Source: Agrobacterium salinitolerans (lineage in GTDB: Bacteria; Pseudomonadota; Alphaproteobacteria; Rhizobiales; Rhizobiaceae). From it: DNA of 64,000 nucleotides. Shown here one piece after another: positions 51,927 through 61,784 of this stretch (position 1 is the first letter of the stretch; the number at the start of each line of letters is the position of its first letter). Under the pieces are notes generated by a model. That model was not told the origin of the DNA and ran no database searches. It saw only the letters and a program-made list of their open reading frames with translations. Made by a program: the position numbers and the translations under genes. The DNA lies in NCBI RefSeq assembly GCF_002008225.1, contig NZ_MRDH01000027.1:186001-250000 (forward strand), read 5' to 3'.

Positions 51927-53495
51927 TCAGGCGCTCCGCGCAAGGCTGGCCGAAGAATGGCTGGAGGAGGAAAATTCGTGGGCGATGGCGAGGACGTCGC
52001 TGAGGCTCAGTCTGCGCCTAGTGGTCGTCGCATCCTTTTCGGGAAAATCATCGCGGAAATGTGCGCCGCGCGATTCCGTGCGCAGCGCCGCGAAGACTGC
52101 GATGGCAAGGGCAACAAGGGCGGGATCGGATGCCGGGCCGTTCCGCTCGGTCAGTGGGAGAAGATCGCGGATTGCGCCCTTCAGCCCTTCCGCCTGTCTT
52201 ACGATGCCGAGATGGCGGGAAACGATGGGCCGCACGGAAGAGAGGTCGACTGCCGGGAAGTCAGGTGCGGGGAGTGTTGCGATTTCAGCTGGCTTTTTTC
52301 CAGGATAAGTGCGCCTGCCAGCAATATCTTCTGCCGCGTGCATGCCCATGGCGGCCGCTTCCAGCAGGGAATTGCTGGCAAGCCTGTTTGCGCCGTGCAG
52401 CCCCGTGCAGGCGGTTTCGCCGGCAACCCAAAGACCCGGCACCGAGCTTCGGCCTTTGCCATCGGTGGCGACGCCACCCATATGGTAATGCACCGCCGGG
52501 CGCACCGGAACGAGCTCTCGGGCGGGGTCTATCCCGGCTTCGCGGCAGAGCAGGTCGATGGAGGGGAAGCGGGTGGAAAAGCCCGTGCCGAGCGCCTTGC
52601 GGGCATCAAGAAAAACCCTGCCGCCACGCAATATTTCGCGGTCGATGGCGCGGGCGACAATATCGCGCGAGGCAAGTTCCGCACCCGGAACTCCCGCCAT
52701 GAAACGTTCGCCGTTTTCGTTGAGAAGCAGCGCGCCTTCGCCCCGCACCGCCTCGCTCACCAGCGCCAGCGGCCGTCGGGGCGAGGAAAGCGCGGTTGGG
52801 TGGAATTGCACGAATTCCATGTCGGCGAGGATGGCGCCGGCGCGGGCGGCGAGCATGATGCCCTGCCCGAAGTTGCCGGAGGGATTGGTCGTCGCCTCAT
52901 AAAGCCCGCCGAGGCCTCCGGTGGCGAGAACGACCTGTGTAGCCGGTAAAGTGAAGCAGCCCTTTGGCCCAATGCAGGCGAGACCGGCGATGACGCCGTC
53001 CTCGGTCAGCAGGCGGCGCACTTCCGTGCCTTCCAGCATGGTGATGGACGGCGTGCGAAGAACGGCGGCTGCAAGCGCCCTGACGATCGTCGCACCCGAC
53101 CCGTCGCCTTCTGCATGGAGAATGCGCCGCCGGCTATGGGCGGCTTCCAGCCCGAAGACATAGTTGCCTGAGGCGTCCCGGTCGAACCTGACGCCCGCCC
53201 CCTCCAGTGCATCGATGACGGCGGGGGTCGCGGATATAATCTCAACGGCCAGATCTTCATCGCAAAGGCCATCGCCCGCAGCGAGCGTATCGGCAAGATG
53301 CAGGGTCGCGCGGTCATCAGGGCCGAGACTTGCCGCGATGCCGCCCTGAGCCCAGGCGCTGGAGGTCTCGCCGCCGAGCGCGCCGCGTGTCAGAAGCAGC
53401 ACGGGCTGCGGCGCAAGCGTTAGCGCCGCCATCAGGCCCGCAATGCCGCTGCCGACGATGACTGTCCAGTTCCGCTGCGGCGAAAATGCGCTCAT
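51927..53495 (-). CDS. nadB: L-aspartate oxidase
   Basis: 522-aa FAD enzyme that turns aspartate into iminoaspartate. [14 protein letters not shown] near residue 13 is the FAD fold. [24 protein letters not shown] and the succinate-dehydrogenase-like active-site region with [10 protein letters not shown] are plain. It overlaps nadA by four bases. Confidence 0.95.
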   Translation of the reverse strand: MSAFSPQRNWTVIVGSGIAGLMAALTLAPQPVLLLTRGALGGETSSAWAQGGIAASLGPDDRATLHLADTLAAGDGLCDEDLAVEIISATPAVIDALEGAGVRFDRDASGNYVFGLEAAHSRRRILHAEGDGSGATIVRALAAAVLRTPSITMLEGTEVRRLLTEDGVIAGLACIGPKGCFTLPATQVVLATGGLGGLYEATTNPSGNFGQGIMLAARAGAILADMEFVQFHPTALSSPRRPLALVSEAVRGEGALLLNENGERFMAGVPGAELASRDIVARAIDREILRGGRVFLDARKALGTGFSTRFPSIDLLCREAGIDPARELVPVRPAVHYHMGGVATDGKGRSSVPGLWVAGETACTGLHGANRLASNSLLEAAAMGMHAAEDIAGRRTYPGKKPAEIATLPAPDFPAVDLSSVRPIVSRHLGIVRQAEGLKGAIRDLLPLTERNGPASDPALVALAIAVFAALRTESRGAHFRDDFPEKDATTTRRRLSLSDVLAIAHEFSSSSHSSASLARSA

Positions 53496-54463
53496 ACTTC
53501 CAACATCCTTTCCACGGCGCGGCGGGCGGCGACAGCGATGGCCGGATCGACCGTCACTTCGTGGCGGTTTTCCTCAAGGGCCGCGCGGATATTGCCAAGC
53601 GTGATGCGCTTCATATGCGGGCAGAGATTGCAGGGGCGGATGAATTCGACATCCGGGTGATGTACGGCGACATTGTCGCTCATCGAGCATTCCGTCAGAA
53701 GCACCACGCGGGCGGGGCGCTCGCGGCCGACATAGTCAGACATGACGGCGGTGGAGCCGGAAAAATCCGCAGCCTCGACGACATCGGGCGGACATTCCGG
53801 ATGCGCCAGCACCACGACGCCGGGATGGCTCTCTCTCAATTCCCTGATGTCATCGGCGGTGAAAAGCTCGTGCACCTCGCAATGGCCGCGCCAGGCGATC
53901 AGCTCGACATTGGTTTCCTTGGCCACGTTCTTCGCCAGATATTCATCCGGCAACATCAGCACGCGCGGCACGCCGAGCGATTCCACCACCTGGCGGGCAT
54001 TGCCCGAAGTGCAGCAGATATCCGAAGCGGCCTTCACCGCCGCTGATGTGTTTACATAGGTGACGACGGGAACGCCGGGATAGGCCTTGCGCAGAAGTGC
54101 GATGTCTTCGGGCGTGATGGAATCGGCGAGCGAGCAGCCGGCGGCCATATCCGGAATGAGCACGGTTTTTTCCGGATTGAGCAGCTTTGCCGTCTCGGCC
54201 ATGAAATGCACGCCGGCCAGAACGATGACATCCGCTTCCACCTCCATTGCCTTGCGGGCAAGGGCAAGGCTGTCCCCGACGATATCGGCGACGCCGTGGA
54301 AGATTTCCGGTGTCTGGTAATTATGGGCGAGGATGACGGCGTTGCGCTGGCGCTTTAGCGCCAGGATCGCCTCCACATCGTCCTGAAAGCCCATCCATTC
54401 GGCCTTGGGGATGACGCGGGCGACGCGATCATAAAGGCTGGCGGCGGAAATCTGCTCGTTCAC
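53492..54463 (-). CDS. nadA: Quinolinate synthase A
   Basis: 323-aa [4Fe-4S] enzyme that condenses iminoaspartate with dihydroxyacetone phosphate. The cluster Cys residues lie in [19 protein letters not shown] and [10 protein letters not shown]. It starts with GTG at 54463, preceded by GGGAGAG. It is the first gene of nadABC. Two palindromes lie just upstream. Confidence 0.95.
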   Translation of the reverse strand: MNEQISAASLYDRVARVIPKAEWMGFQDDVEAILALKRQRNAVILAHNYQTPEIFHGVADIVGDSLALARKAMEVEADVIVLAGVHFMAETAKLLNPEKTVLIPDMAAGCSLADSITPEDIALLRKAYPGVPVVTYVNTSAAVKAASDICCTSGNARQVVESLGVPRVLMLPDEYLAKNVAKETNVELIAWRGHCEVHELFTADDIRELRESHPGVVVLAHPECPPDVVEAADFSGSTAVMSDYVGRERPARVVLLTECSMSDNVAVHHPDVEFIRPCNLCPHMKRITLGNIRAALEENRHEVTVDPAIAVAARRAVERMLEV

Positions 54464-54477
54464 GGTGCTCTCCCATT

Positions 54478-54496
54478 TATACTCTTATTGAGTATA
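54478..54496. promoter_or_regulatory. NAD-regulator operator 1 upstream of nadA
   Basis: TATACTCTTATTGAGTATA has perfect 7-bp arms and a 5-base gap. It is 15 bp upstream of the nadA GTG, where a bound repressor would block the promoter or start of transcription. Confidence 0.75.
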
Positions 54497-54509
54497 TCTA
54501 AAACAAAGA

Positions 54510-54532
54510 CATATTCTCATTGTGAGCATATG
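54510..54532. promoter_or_regulatory. NAD-regulator operator 2 upstream of nadA
   Basis: The arms CATATTCTCA and TGAGCATATG (9 of 10 pairs match) flank TTG. The CTCA...TGAG core is shared with the site at 54478-54496. It ends exactly at the stop codon of the regulator gene. Confidence 0.75.
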
Positions 54533-55480
54533 TCAATTGCGGGAGAGTGGCAGTTTCGTTCCGGAAAGGGCGCGTTCATCGAGAACAGTCTGGCGGAAGC
54601 GGAAGAGCTTTGCCGGGCGGCCGCCGGTTTCGGTCGCTATCTCACCGGTTTCTTCCACCAGCTGCTGCTGTTCGATCAGCCGGCGGAAATTCTGTTTGTG
54701 CAGCGTCAGGCCGGCCAGCGCCTCGACGGCGCGCTGCAGCTGGAGGAGCGTGAAGGCGTCGGCCATCAGTTCGAACACCACGGGGCGATATTTGATCTTG
54801 GCCCGCAGACGGGCGATGCCGGTCGCAAGGATACGGCGGTGATCGGCAAACATCGGCCTGCCGAAATTGATCCGCGGTTCGCCCTGCGCTTCCGCGACCA
54901 GCCCGGCCTCATAAAGCAGCTCATAACGTTGCAGGGTCAATTCCTCGTTCCAGCCGCCGCCATCCAGCCCGAAGGTGAAATCGGCCCGCAAATGGCGCTG
55001 GTTTTTCGCGGCGGGATCGGAATCCGCCCAGGCGCGCAGCCTGTCGATGATGCTTTCCAGAACGTCCGGGCGTCCCTGACGGTGATCCTCCCAGGGGAAA
55101 TATTCGTACCAGCCGTGCCAGAGCGGGCGTTTGCCGCCGGAGGCTTCCTGTTCGCGAACCAGCCCGAGATAACCGATGGAGATGGTTCTGCCGCCTAAAA
55201 TGTCGTTATTGCGGTCGCGATCGGCGAAAGTATAGAGCTGCTCGAGGTAGCCCACGGGGTGATGGGTCTGTTCGTGGATCCATTCCCGCAGTCCGCTCTG
55301 GAGGGTTCTGTGCCCGAATTCGAACGGTCCCGACGGAAGCGCTGCACCTTCCCGAACGGTCATGACCCGCGGCTCATCCGTGGTGATGGCGGTGACGACG
55401 GCGATGAGTTCGGCATGGGCAAGGCCGATGGTCACGGCGGCTCCTCTGGTCGTTGGCGCAAGATCAATCTTCTTTGGCAC
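54533..55480 (-). CDS. nadQ: NUDIX-like / winged-helix NAD regulator (NadQ/NrtR type)
   Basis: About 315 aa. The N-terminal half has a NUDIX-like layout (LAHAELIAVVTAITTDEPRVM, then REWIHEQTHHPVGYLEQLYTF) without a clear catalytic Nudix box. The C-terminal part is a winged helix (FTLLQLQRAVEALAGL, then HKQNFRRLIEQQQLVEETG). The rhizobial NAD regulator is of this type. Placed directly upstream of nadABC with two palindromes in between, it is a likely repressor sensing an NAD-related nucleotide. The start is uncertain: the GTG at 55480 is used, and the frame opens to 55561. Confidence 0.82.
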   Translation of the reverse strand: MPKKIDLAPTTRGAAVTIGLAHAELIAVVTAITTDEPRVMTVREGAALPSGPFEFGHRTLQSGLREWIHEQTHHPVGYLEQLYTFADRDRNNDILGGRTISIGYLGLVREQEASGGKRPLWHGWYEYFPWEDHRQGRPDVLESIIDRLRAWADSDPAAKNQRHLRADFTFGLDGGGWNEELTLQRYELLYEAGLVAEAQGEPRINFGRPMFADHRRILATGIARLRAKIKYRPVVFELMADAFTLLQLQRAVEALAGLTLHKQNFRRLIEQQQLVEETGEIATETGGRPAKLFRFRQTVLDERALSGTKLPLSRN

Positions 55481-55641
55481 AAGAAGGTTGCTTCGCCAAC
55501 ATGACGGCCAAAAAGGGCTGTCGATAAGTAGTCTTACTGAAAAAGGGACGCCATCAGACAAAAAGATGAATTCTTGTAGTTAGTCGTCCGCCGTCTGATA
55601 TGGTACAGAGCCGCACGAGCATTTCAGACTGTAGAAGGCCG

Positions 55642-56016
55642 ATGCTGAAAAACATATCTCTCGAAGAGACACTTGTGGGTTACTACACCTGGAATGTCGG
55701 GCAAAATCTGGTTTACCTGGATGCCGTGGCCGCCCGCCTGCGGGAATTTTCGCCGGAAGATGCCGCCTGCGGCATCCCGGTCGAAGATTTCATCGCGCAG
55801 ATCGAAAGCGGCTCGCGGGAGCGTGTCGCCAAGGCGGTTTATAATTCGCTGACAAACGGCGTGTTTTATGATCAGGAATACCGCATTATGCTTAAATCCG
55901 GCGGTTTCCGCTGGCTGCGGACAACGGGAAGAGTGATCCTGGATGGCGATCGGATCCCGATCATGGCCATGGGCACGGTGCGGGATGTCAGTGCCAGCAA
56001 GGTTTTATTGATGTGA
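55642..56016 (+). CDS. PAS domain protein
   Basis: 124-aa stand-alone PAS fold (PAS_3-like): TLVGYYTWNVGQNLVYLDAVAARL, then FYDQEYRIMLKSGGFRWLRTTGRVILDGD and GTVRDVS at the end. It has no output domain and no membrane segment. The ATG at 55642 follows GAAGG. It may sense a small ligand or serve as an adaptor, but no partner is adjacent. It is divergent from the NAD regulator. Confidence 0.82.
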   Translation: MLKNISLEETLVGYYTWNVGQNLVYLDAVAARLREFSPEDAACGIPVEDFIAQIESGSRERVAKAVYNSLTNGVFYDQEYRIMLKSGGFRWLRTTGRVILDGDRIPIMAMGTVRDVSASKVLLM

Positions 56017-56089
56017 TAAGCGGCGAACCTCCTCGCGAGGCGGCGGCCGATCGATTTTAGTTCGTTCATCGTTTTGATGTTGCGGTGGA

Positions 56090-56593
56090 ATGGTCCGGCA
56101 GATCGCAATTTTGCTGTTTCAGATCGTCTTGGCCATTGGCCTCGGCATAGCCGGCATCCGCATCGCCTCGCTTATCAATGGTGAGGCGACGTCGGCGCCA
56201 GCGGGCCTTGCGGCCAATACGGAACTGCTATGGACAACCTCGCCGGTGCGGGTCGATCCGCGTAGCCAAAATTACGAGCGCATTCCGCCGCCTCCCGATC
56301 TTTATCCGCTGAAAATGCATGCGGACCAGCGCCTGCGCGTCATCTCCAGCAGCCGCTTCACTTTCAACGGCCAGGAATTCCAGCTCGCTGGTGTGGAGGA
56401 GGTCGAACGCGACCGCGTCTGCACCGGCCCCGACGGTCGCCGTTACGCCTGCGGCCTCAATGCCTTCAAGGCGCTGCAGAACCGTCTGCACGGCAGATCT
56501 CTCGAATGTCGGACGGTGGGTGAGCAGGGCAGTGCGCCCCGGTCTGTGGAGTGCCGGATCAACGGCCAGGATGTGCGGGCGTTGTTGCAATAA
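56090..56593 (+). CDS. Exported thermonuclease-like (SNase-fold) protein
   Basis: 167 aa. The N-terminal hydrophobic segment (IAILLFQIVLAIGLGIAGIRI) is a signal anchor or signal peptide. The mature part has FTFNGQEFQLAGVEEVERDRVC and YACGLNAFKALQNRLHGRSLEC, the pattern of SNase-like domains. The full set of catalytic Arg and Asp residues is not seen, so activity is doubtful. Several Cys could pair in the periplasm. A role is unknown; it is not the missing exoI on sequence grounds I can show. Confidence 0.72.
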   Translation: MVRQIAILLFQIVLAIGLGIAGIRIASLINGEATSAPAGLAANTELLWTTSPVRVDPRSQNYERIPPPPDLYPLKMHADQRLRVISSSRFTFNGQEFQLAGVEEVERDRVCTGPDGRRYACGLNAFKALQNRLHGRSLECRTVGEQGSAPRSVECRINGQDVRALLQ

Positions 56594-56665
56594 CGATTGC
56601 TTCAGGCGGTGCCGCACAACGATAAACTGGTTAGCCGAATGCGAGATATTTTCGTCTTGGAAATT

Positions 56666-56741
<76 letters not shown>

Positions 56742-56840
56742 ATAAGGGTTCCGGCATTTCTTCCGGTTCCGGGAACCGAAGCGGTTGTTGTTCCGTTCGG
56801 TGGCGGCTTACTACTGCGGCTTTCCGGCGAGTGCAAGCAT

Positions 56841-56878
56841 AAAAAACGGCCCGGCGTCATTTTTTTGTCGTCGGGCCG
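56841..56878 (-). terminator. Terminator after the TIGR02300 gene
   Basis: On the minus strand CGGCCCGACG pairs with CGCCGGGCCG (9 of 10) and is followed by TTTTTT. It begins 16 bp after the stop of the acidic protein gene and separates it from tRNA-Ala. Confidence 0.88.
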
Positions 56879-56893
56879 AATTATCAAGTAAAA

Positions 56894-57280
56894 TCAAGCT
56901 TCTTCGTCGTCGCCGGGTACGCCGATGATCCCGGACATATCGTCGTCGTCATCTTCGTCGTCGGTTTCGAGGAAGGTGTCGTCGTCGTCATCGATTTCGA
57001 CGTCGTCGTCGTCACCCAGATCAGGGATATCGTCGCCGCTGTTGTCGCCGTCGGCATCTTCCAGCGAGACGAGTTCGACTTCCGTGTTTTCGGTATCGAC
57101 TTCCGCCACTTCCTCTTCTTCAGCCTGTTCCATCTTGGCCTGGGCGGTGCTTTCCTCGAAGAAGGAGAGCGGCCAGGACTTGCCGGTGTAGGGAGAAACG
57201 ACCGGATCGCGGTTCAGATCGTAGAACTTCTTGCCGGTATCGGGGTCTGTGCGCTTGGTACCAAGTTCCGCTTTTGCCAC
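56894..57280 (-). CDS. TIGR02300 family acidic protein
   Basis: 128 aa. The start AKAELGTKRTDPDTGKKFYD, then NRDPVVSPYTGKSWP, is the TIGR02300 signature. The rest is strongly acidic, with runs of Asp and Glu (about 70-125), giving a highly charged disordered tail. It occurs across alphaproteobacteria beside aroA/cmk. The function is unknown. It is divergent from cmk. Confidence 0.9.
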   Translation of the reverse strand: MAKAELGTKRTDPDTGKKFYDLNRDPVVSPYTGKSWPLSFFEESTAQAKMEQAEEEEVAEVDTENTEVELVSLEDADGDNSGDDIPDLGDDDDVEIDDDDDTFLETDDEDDDDDMSGIIGVPGDDEEA

Positions 57281-57506
57281 TGTCTAAGCCTCAAATTGTC
57301 GAATGAGTTTCGGTGTGTACGCCGTAAAACCGGCATAGACGGTAAAATTTATAGCCGGTCCCCTTAATCGTTGCGCTCTTTCGTGTCAAAGACAAACTTC
57401 GGGTGCGGCCTCCGCTGGCGCAAGCCCTATGCGTCAATGCTGATGTAATAGGAGAGGCTTTGCACACTTTATTATAATGACGACGAATGCACGGACGGAA
57501 CGCTTC

Positions 57507-58139
57507 ATGACCTTTACGATTGCCATAGACGGGCCGGCTGCGGCGGGCAAAGGAACGCTTTCGCGGAAGATCGCGGAGACCTATGGCTTTCATCATCTCG
57601 ATACCGGGCTGACCTACAGGGCAACGGCCAAAGCGCTTCTGGATGCCGGCCTGCCGCTCGATAATGAAGCGGTCGCGGAAAAAATGGCGCTGGAACTCGA
57701 TCTTGCCGGGCTAGACCGCGCCGTTCTTTCCCGGCACGAGATTGGCGAGGCGGCGTCGAAAATCGCTGTCATGACGCCGGTGAGGCGGGCGCTCGTCAAG
57801 GCCCAGCAGCTTTTTGCCTTGAGAGAGCCGGGCACGGTGCTTGACGGCCGCGATATCGGCACGGTTGTCTGCCCTGAGGCGCCGGTGAAGCTCTATGTCA
57901 CGGCCTCTGCCGATGTACGGGCGCGGCGCCGTTATGACGAAATTCTGGCCAATGGCGGCAATGGCGATTATGATGCCATTTTCGCCGAGGTGAAACAGCG
58001 CGACGAGCGCGATATGGGCCGCGCCGACAGCCCGTTGAGGCCGGCTGAAGACGCGCACTTGCTAGATACGTCGGAAATGAGTATAGAGGCGGCGTTTCAG
58101 GCCGCGCGCACGATTATCGACGCCGCCCTGAAGAGATAG
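57507..58139 (+). CDS. cmk: Cytidylate kinase
   Basis: 210-aa nucleoside monophosphate kinase for CMP and dCMP. The P-loop is [17 protein letters not shown] near the start, with [20 protein letters not shown] and RRRYDEIL as further family motifs. The ATG at 57507 is preferred (an in-frame start at 57477 is possible). Most relatives have aroA directly upstream; here the TIGR02300 gene is there without it. rpsA follows, as usual. Confidence 0.95.
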   Translation: MTFTIAIDGPAAAGKGTLSRKIAETYGFHHLDTGLTYRATAKALLDAGLPLDNEAVAEKMALELDLAGLDRAVLSRHEIGEAASKIAVMTPVRRALVKAQQLFALREPGTVLDGRDIGTVVCPEAPVKLYVTASADVRARRRYDEILANGGNGDYDAIFAEVKQRDERDMGRADSPLRPAEDAHLLDTSEMSIEAAFQAARTIIDAALKR

Positions 58140-58308
58140 GTTTTTCGCGGAACGGCTTGCCGCCCTCTGCGTTTAGTCCGGAATTGCCTGAAGACATGTC
58201 CTTGCGCCGGAAAGCCTTTTGAAAAGGCGGGCATGGGTTCGGGTATCAACAACACTAGCCCACCGGCGCTTTGTATTCGCGCTCACGCGGATGCATTCAG
58301 GAGATTTC

Positions 58309-60009
58309 ATGTCAGTATCTACCCCCACGCGCGACGATTTCGCAGCGCTTCTCGAAGAATCCTTTGCCTCGAACGATCTTGCCGAAGGCTATGTTGCCAA
58401 GGGTATCGTAACGGCAATCGAGAAGGACGTCGCGATCGTTGACGTCGGTCTCAAGGTCGAAGGTCGCGTTCCGCTCAAGGAATTCGGCGCGAAGTCCAAG
58501 GACGGCACGCTGAAGGTCGGCGACGAAGTCGAAGTTTACGTCGAGCGCATCGAAAACGCTCTCGGCGAAGCTGTTCTGTCGCGTGAGAAGGCTCGCCGCG
58601 AAGAAAGCTGGGTCAAGCTCGAAGCCAAGTTCGAAGCTGGCGAGCGCGTCGAAGGCGTCATCTTCAACCAGGTCAAGGGTGGTTTCACCGTCGATCTGGA
58701 CGGCGCTGTTGCGTTTCTGCCGCGTTCGCAGGTCGACATTCGTCCGATCCGCGACGTTACCCCGCTGATGCACAACCCGCAGCCCTTCGAAATCCTCAAG
58801 ATGGACAAGCGTCGCGGCAACATCGTTGTTTCGCGTCGTACGGTTCTCGAAGAGTCGCGCGCCGAGCAGCGTTCTGAAATCGTTCAGAACCTCGAAGAAG
58901 GCCAGGTTGTTGACGGCGTCGTCAAGAACATCACCGATTACGGTGCGTTCGTTGACCTCGGCGGCATCGACGGCCTGCTGCACGTTACCGACATGGCATG
59001 GCGCCGCGTCAACCATCCTTCGGAAATCCTCAACATTGGCCAGCAGGTCAAGGTTCAGATCATCCGCATCAACCAGGAAACCCACCGTATCTCGCTCGGC
59101 ATGAAGCAGCTCGAGTCCGATCCGTGGGATGGCATCTCCGCCAAGTACCCGGTTGGCAAGAAGATCTCCGGTACGGTCACGAACATCACCGACTACGGTG
59201 CATTCGTTGAGCTGGAGCCGGGCATCGAAGGCCTGATCCACATTTCCGAAATGTCCTGGACCAAGAAGAACGTACACCCCGGCAAGATCCTGTCCACGAG
59301 CCAGGAAGTTGACGTTGTCGTTCTCGAAGTCGATCCGTCCAAGCGCCGTATCTCGCTCGGTCTCAAGCAGACGCTTGAAAACCCGTGGCAGGCATTCGCT
59401 TACAGCCATCCGGCTGGCACGGAAGTCGAAGGCGAAGTCAAGAACAAGACCGAATTCGGCCTGTTCATTGGCCTCGAAGGCGATGTCGACGGCATGGTTC
59501 ACCTGTCGGACCTCGACTGGAACCGTCCGGGCGAGCAGGTCATCGAAGAGTACAACAAGGGTGACGTCGTTAAGGCTGTCGTTCTCGACGTTGACGTTGA
59601 GAAGGAACGCATCTCGCTCGGCATCAAGCAGCTCGGCAAGGACGCTGTTGGCGAAGCCGCTTCTTCCGGCGACCTGCGCAAGAACGCAGTCGTTTCCGCT
59701 GAAGTCACCGCGGTCAACGATGGCGGCATCGAAGTGAAGCTCGTCAACCACGAAGACCTCACCTCGTTCATCCGTCGCGCGGACCTTTCCCGTGATCGTG
59801 ACGAGCAGCGCCCTGAGCGCTTCTCGGTTGGCCAGGTTGTCGACGCCCGCGTCGTCAACTTCTCGAAGAAGGACCGCAAGGTCATGCTTTCGATCAAGGC
59901 TCTGGAAATCGCTGAAGAGAAGGAAGCCGTCGCACAGTTCGGTTCTTCCGACTCGGGCGCTTCGCTCGGCGACATCCTCGGCGCGGCTCTGAAGAACCGC
60001 GGCGAATAA
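58309..60009 (+). CDS. rpsA: 30S ribosomal protein S1
   Basis: 566-aa mRNA-binding ribosomal protein with six S1 (OB-fold) repeats; repeats 3 to 6 show plain ITDYGAFV, LLHVTDMAW / LIHISEMSW and RISLGMKQL / RISLGLKQT motifs. The ATG at 58309 has CAGGAGA upstream. Codon use differs from the neighbours (more GTT, GAA, AAG and a narrow codon set), as expected for a highly expressed gene. A strong terminator follows. Confidence 0.97.
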   Translation: MSVSTPTRDDFAALLEESFASNDLAEGYVAKGIVTAIEKDVAIVDVGLKVEGRVPLKEFGAKSKDGTLKVGDEVEVYVERIENALGEAVLSREKARREESWVKLEAKFEAGERVEGVIFNQVKGGFTVDLDGAVAFLPRSQVDIRPIRDVTPLMHNPQPFEILKMDKRRGNIVVSRRTVLEESRAEQRSEIVQNLEEGQVVDGVVKNITDYGAFVDLGGIDGLLHVTDMAWRRVNHPSEILNIGQQVKVQIIRINQETHRISLGMKQLESDPWDGISAKYPVGKKISGTVTNITDYGAFVELEPGIEGLIHISEMSWTKKNVHPGKILSTSQEVDVVVLEVDPSKRRISLGLKQTLENPWQAFAYSHPAGTEVEGEVKNKTEFGLFIGLEGDVDGMVHLSDLDWNRPGEQVIEEYNKGDVVKAVVLDVDVEKERISLGIKQLGKDAVGEAASSGDLRKNAVVSAEVTAVNDGGIEVKLVNHEDLTSFIRRADLSRDRDEQRPERFSVGQVVDARVVNFSKKDRKVMLSIKALEIAEEKEAVAQFGSSDSGASLGDILGAALKNRGE

Positions 60010-60032
60010 TCGCTCCGATCTTTGAAATGAAG

Positions 60033-60063
60033 AACCCGCCGGAATTTTCCGGCGGGTTTTTTG
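60033..60063 (+). terminator. Rho-independent terminator of rpsA
   Basis: AACCCGCCGGAA pairs with TTCCGGCGGGTT (60033-60044 with 60047-60058) and runs into TTTT. It lies 23 bp after the rpsA stop. Confidence 0.95.
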
Positions 60064-60107
60064 TTGCTTCCAGGTCGCGCCGGTGGGCGGGCAATGGCCC
60101 CCGCTTG

Positions 60108-61655
60108 TCAGAGCATGCCGCTCATCTTGAGATAATAATTTTCTGCGTTGTCGTCGGAAGCCGCTGCAGGCGTGCTTTCCTGCTCGTCGGTCGGGTCATT
60201 GGCAGCAATGCGTTCTTCCGTATCATCCTGACCATCGGAATTTTCAGCCTCGGTCTCGGCCTCACCTTCCGCCTCATCCTCGGAAAAGGGACCGCCTCCG
60301 CGTGGCGGTGTTTCCGATTCATAGTCTTCGTCCGCCGGCGGATAGGCGATGAGCGGCAGCGGCGTGCCGTCTTTTACCAGGGCGGCGGCGATCAATGACT
60401 GCGAAGCCGATTGCTCCAGCATCGCCATTCTCGCTTCCGGGTCCAGTGTGGCGCGCGACAGGGGCTGGGCTTCTGGACGATGGGTCGCCGTCTCCGTTTC
60501 TTCACCCGAGGGGCGGGCGGCGGCCGTTGCGACGGTGGCTTTTTCAGCGGCCTGGTCGTCGGGCGGTTGCTGTGCGCCACTTTGCGGCGTGGGCAGAGGC
60601 TGCTGTGTACCGGCTGCCTTGGCAGGAAGCTTGCCGGCTGTGGCGGCAAGCAGCAGGGTGTTCATGGTCTCGGCGTCGTCCGCGAGCGGACCGGATGGCG
60701 GGGTAAATCCCGTGCGGATTTCTTTCTGCTCCGGCTTCATCGTCTCCCGATGCGGAAGGGCGGGGCGGGCTTCGCCCGTTTCGGCGCGGGGCGGATTTGC
60801 CGGGCGGACCTCGGCCGATACTTCCTTCGTCACGCTGCCGGTTTGTGGCGGAAGCGGACGTGCCGCGTTTTCGGCTCTTCCATCCGGCTTTGCGGCATTG
60901 GTCGGCATCTCAAGTGTGTCGGCAGGCGGAGTGGAAGGCGCAGGCCGGGGGTCCAGTTGCGCCGTTAGCGCCGCCACCGTTGCTTTCATTGCTGCGCCGC
61001 TGAGGGCGAGCGGCCCGATGAGCAGCGGCAGGAGCCGGCTGACGGTGGCGGAATTTGCCGCCTGCGCTGTCGCGGCCGGAGACGGGCGAGCTTCCGCATT
61101 CTGGCTCTGCGCGTTCTGCTGTTTCGGCTGGGCCGATTGCGCGGGCGCGGGATTGGAGGAATTGTTCTGCTGATAGGAGGAAATCACCGCCTTCGCCGCA
61201 AGATCCATTCCCCTGTAACGGGAAAGCTCGACCAGTAGCGCGAGGCGGGCGGCATCCGGTCCGGTCGGCTGTTTCAGGATTTCGGCGAGCATCGAAAGGG
61301 TCAGACCCTGCAGGGCCTTGCCGACCTGCTGTTCCAACGCCAGGCGTTGTGACGCCGGCAGGGTGCGGAGCGCTTCCGTCAGCCGCGTCACATAGGTCTC
61401 TATGGCCTCGCCATCCCGCCGGGGCAGGTTCATCAGCTTGCCGAGTGCTTCCGCGAGAATCGCGGTGCTGCGCGAGAGCTGAAACTCACTGGTAAGGGAG
61501 GCGATTGCCGCACGGGCAAAAAGGCTGCTGTTTTCAGGGGCGGGGGTGCTCGGCAATGGCGGTGCGATCTCTTTCACCTGCTCGCGCGGTGTCAGTGAAA
61601 CCGTGGCTCCATAGGCGGCGTCGGTTGCCGCAATTTTCGCGACAGGCGGTAACAT
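60108..61655 (-). CDS. Unrecognised 515-aa protein with a disordered middle and a DDN...Y tail
   Basis: No family is recognised. The start is at 61655 with GGAGCG upstream. An ordered helical part runs to about 180 (SEFQLSRSTAILAEALGKLMNLP, ETYVTRLTEALRTLPASQRLAL, EILKQPTGPDAARLALLVELSRYRGMDLAAKAV). A long Ala/Pro/Thr/Glu-rich region follows to about 420, then an acidic stretch. The last residues are SDDNAENYYLKMSGML. There is no signal peptide or membrane helix. Domain layout resembles hook-length or secretion-substrate proteins, but only in composition. Its tail matches those of the next two genes on this strand. Confidence 0.75.
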   Translation of the reverse strand: MLPPVAKIAATDAAYGATVSLTPREQVKEIAPPLPSTPAPENSSLFARAAIASLTSEFQLSRSTAILAEALGKLMNLPRRDGEAIETYVTRLTEALRTLPASQRLALEQQVGKALQGLTLSMLAEILKQPTGPDAARLALLVELSRYRGMDLAAKAVISSYQQNNSSNPAPAQSAQPKQQNAQSQNAEARPSPAATAQAANSATVSRLLPLLIGPLALSGAAMKATVAALTAQLDPRPAPSTPPADTLEMPTNAAKPDGRAENAARPLPPQTGSVTKEVSAEVRPANPPRAETGEARPALPHRETMKPEQKEIRTGFTPPSGPLADDAETMNTLLLAATAGKLPAKAAGTQQPLPTPQSGAQQPPDDQAAEKATVATAAARPSGEETETATHRPEAQPLSRATLDPEARMAMLEQSASQSLIAAALVKDGTPLPLIAYPPADEDYESETPPRGGGPFSEDEAEGEAETEAENSDGQDDTEERIAANDPTDEQESTPAAASDDNAENYYLKMSGML

Positions 61656-61784
61656 GCTGCGCTCCGTTTCTATCGGTGACCGCCGCTGGCGGCGAAAGGG
61701 CCAATCCCCATTGGCTCTGTGATCCGCATCTGGCTTGAATGTTGAAAAAATCGCCGCGCCGGTGATGGACAGGTGTCATCTCGC

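Noticed and set aside
56090-56593. The SNase-like protein as the missing ExoI
   Set aside because: Fold type is alike, but it is 41 kb from exoH/exoT, has an N-terminal membrane segment and an incomplete catalytic set; context gives no exo link.
58312-59751. 479-codon minus-strand frame opposite rpsA
   Set aside because: Antisense of the highly biased rpsA codons; Asp/Val/Asn/Leu-rich repeats simply mirror the S1 repeats.
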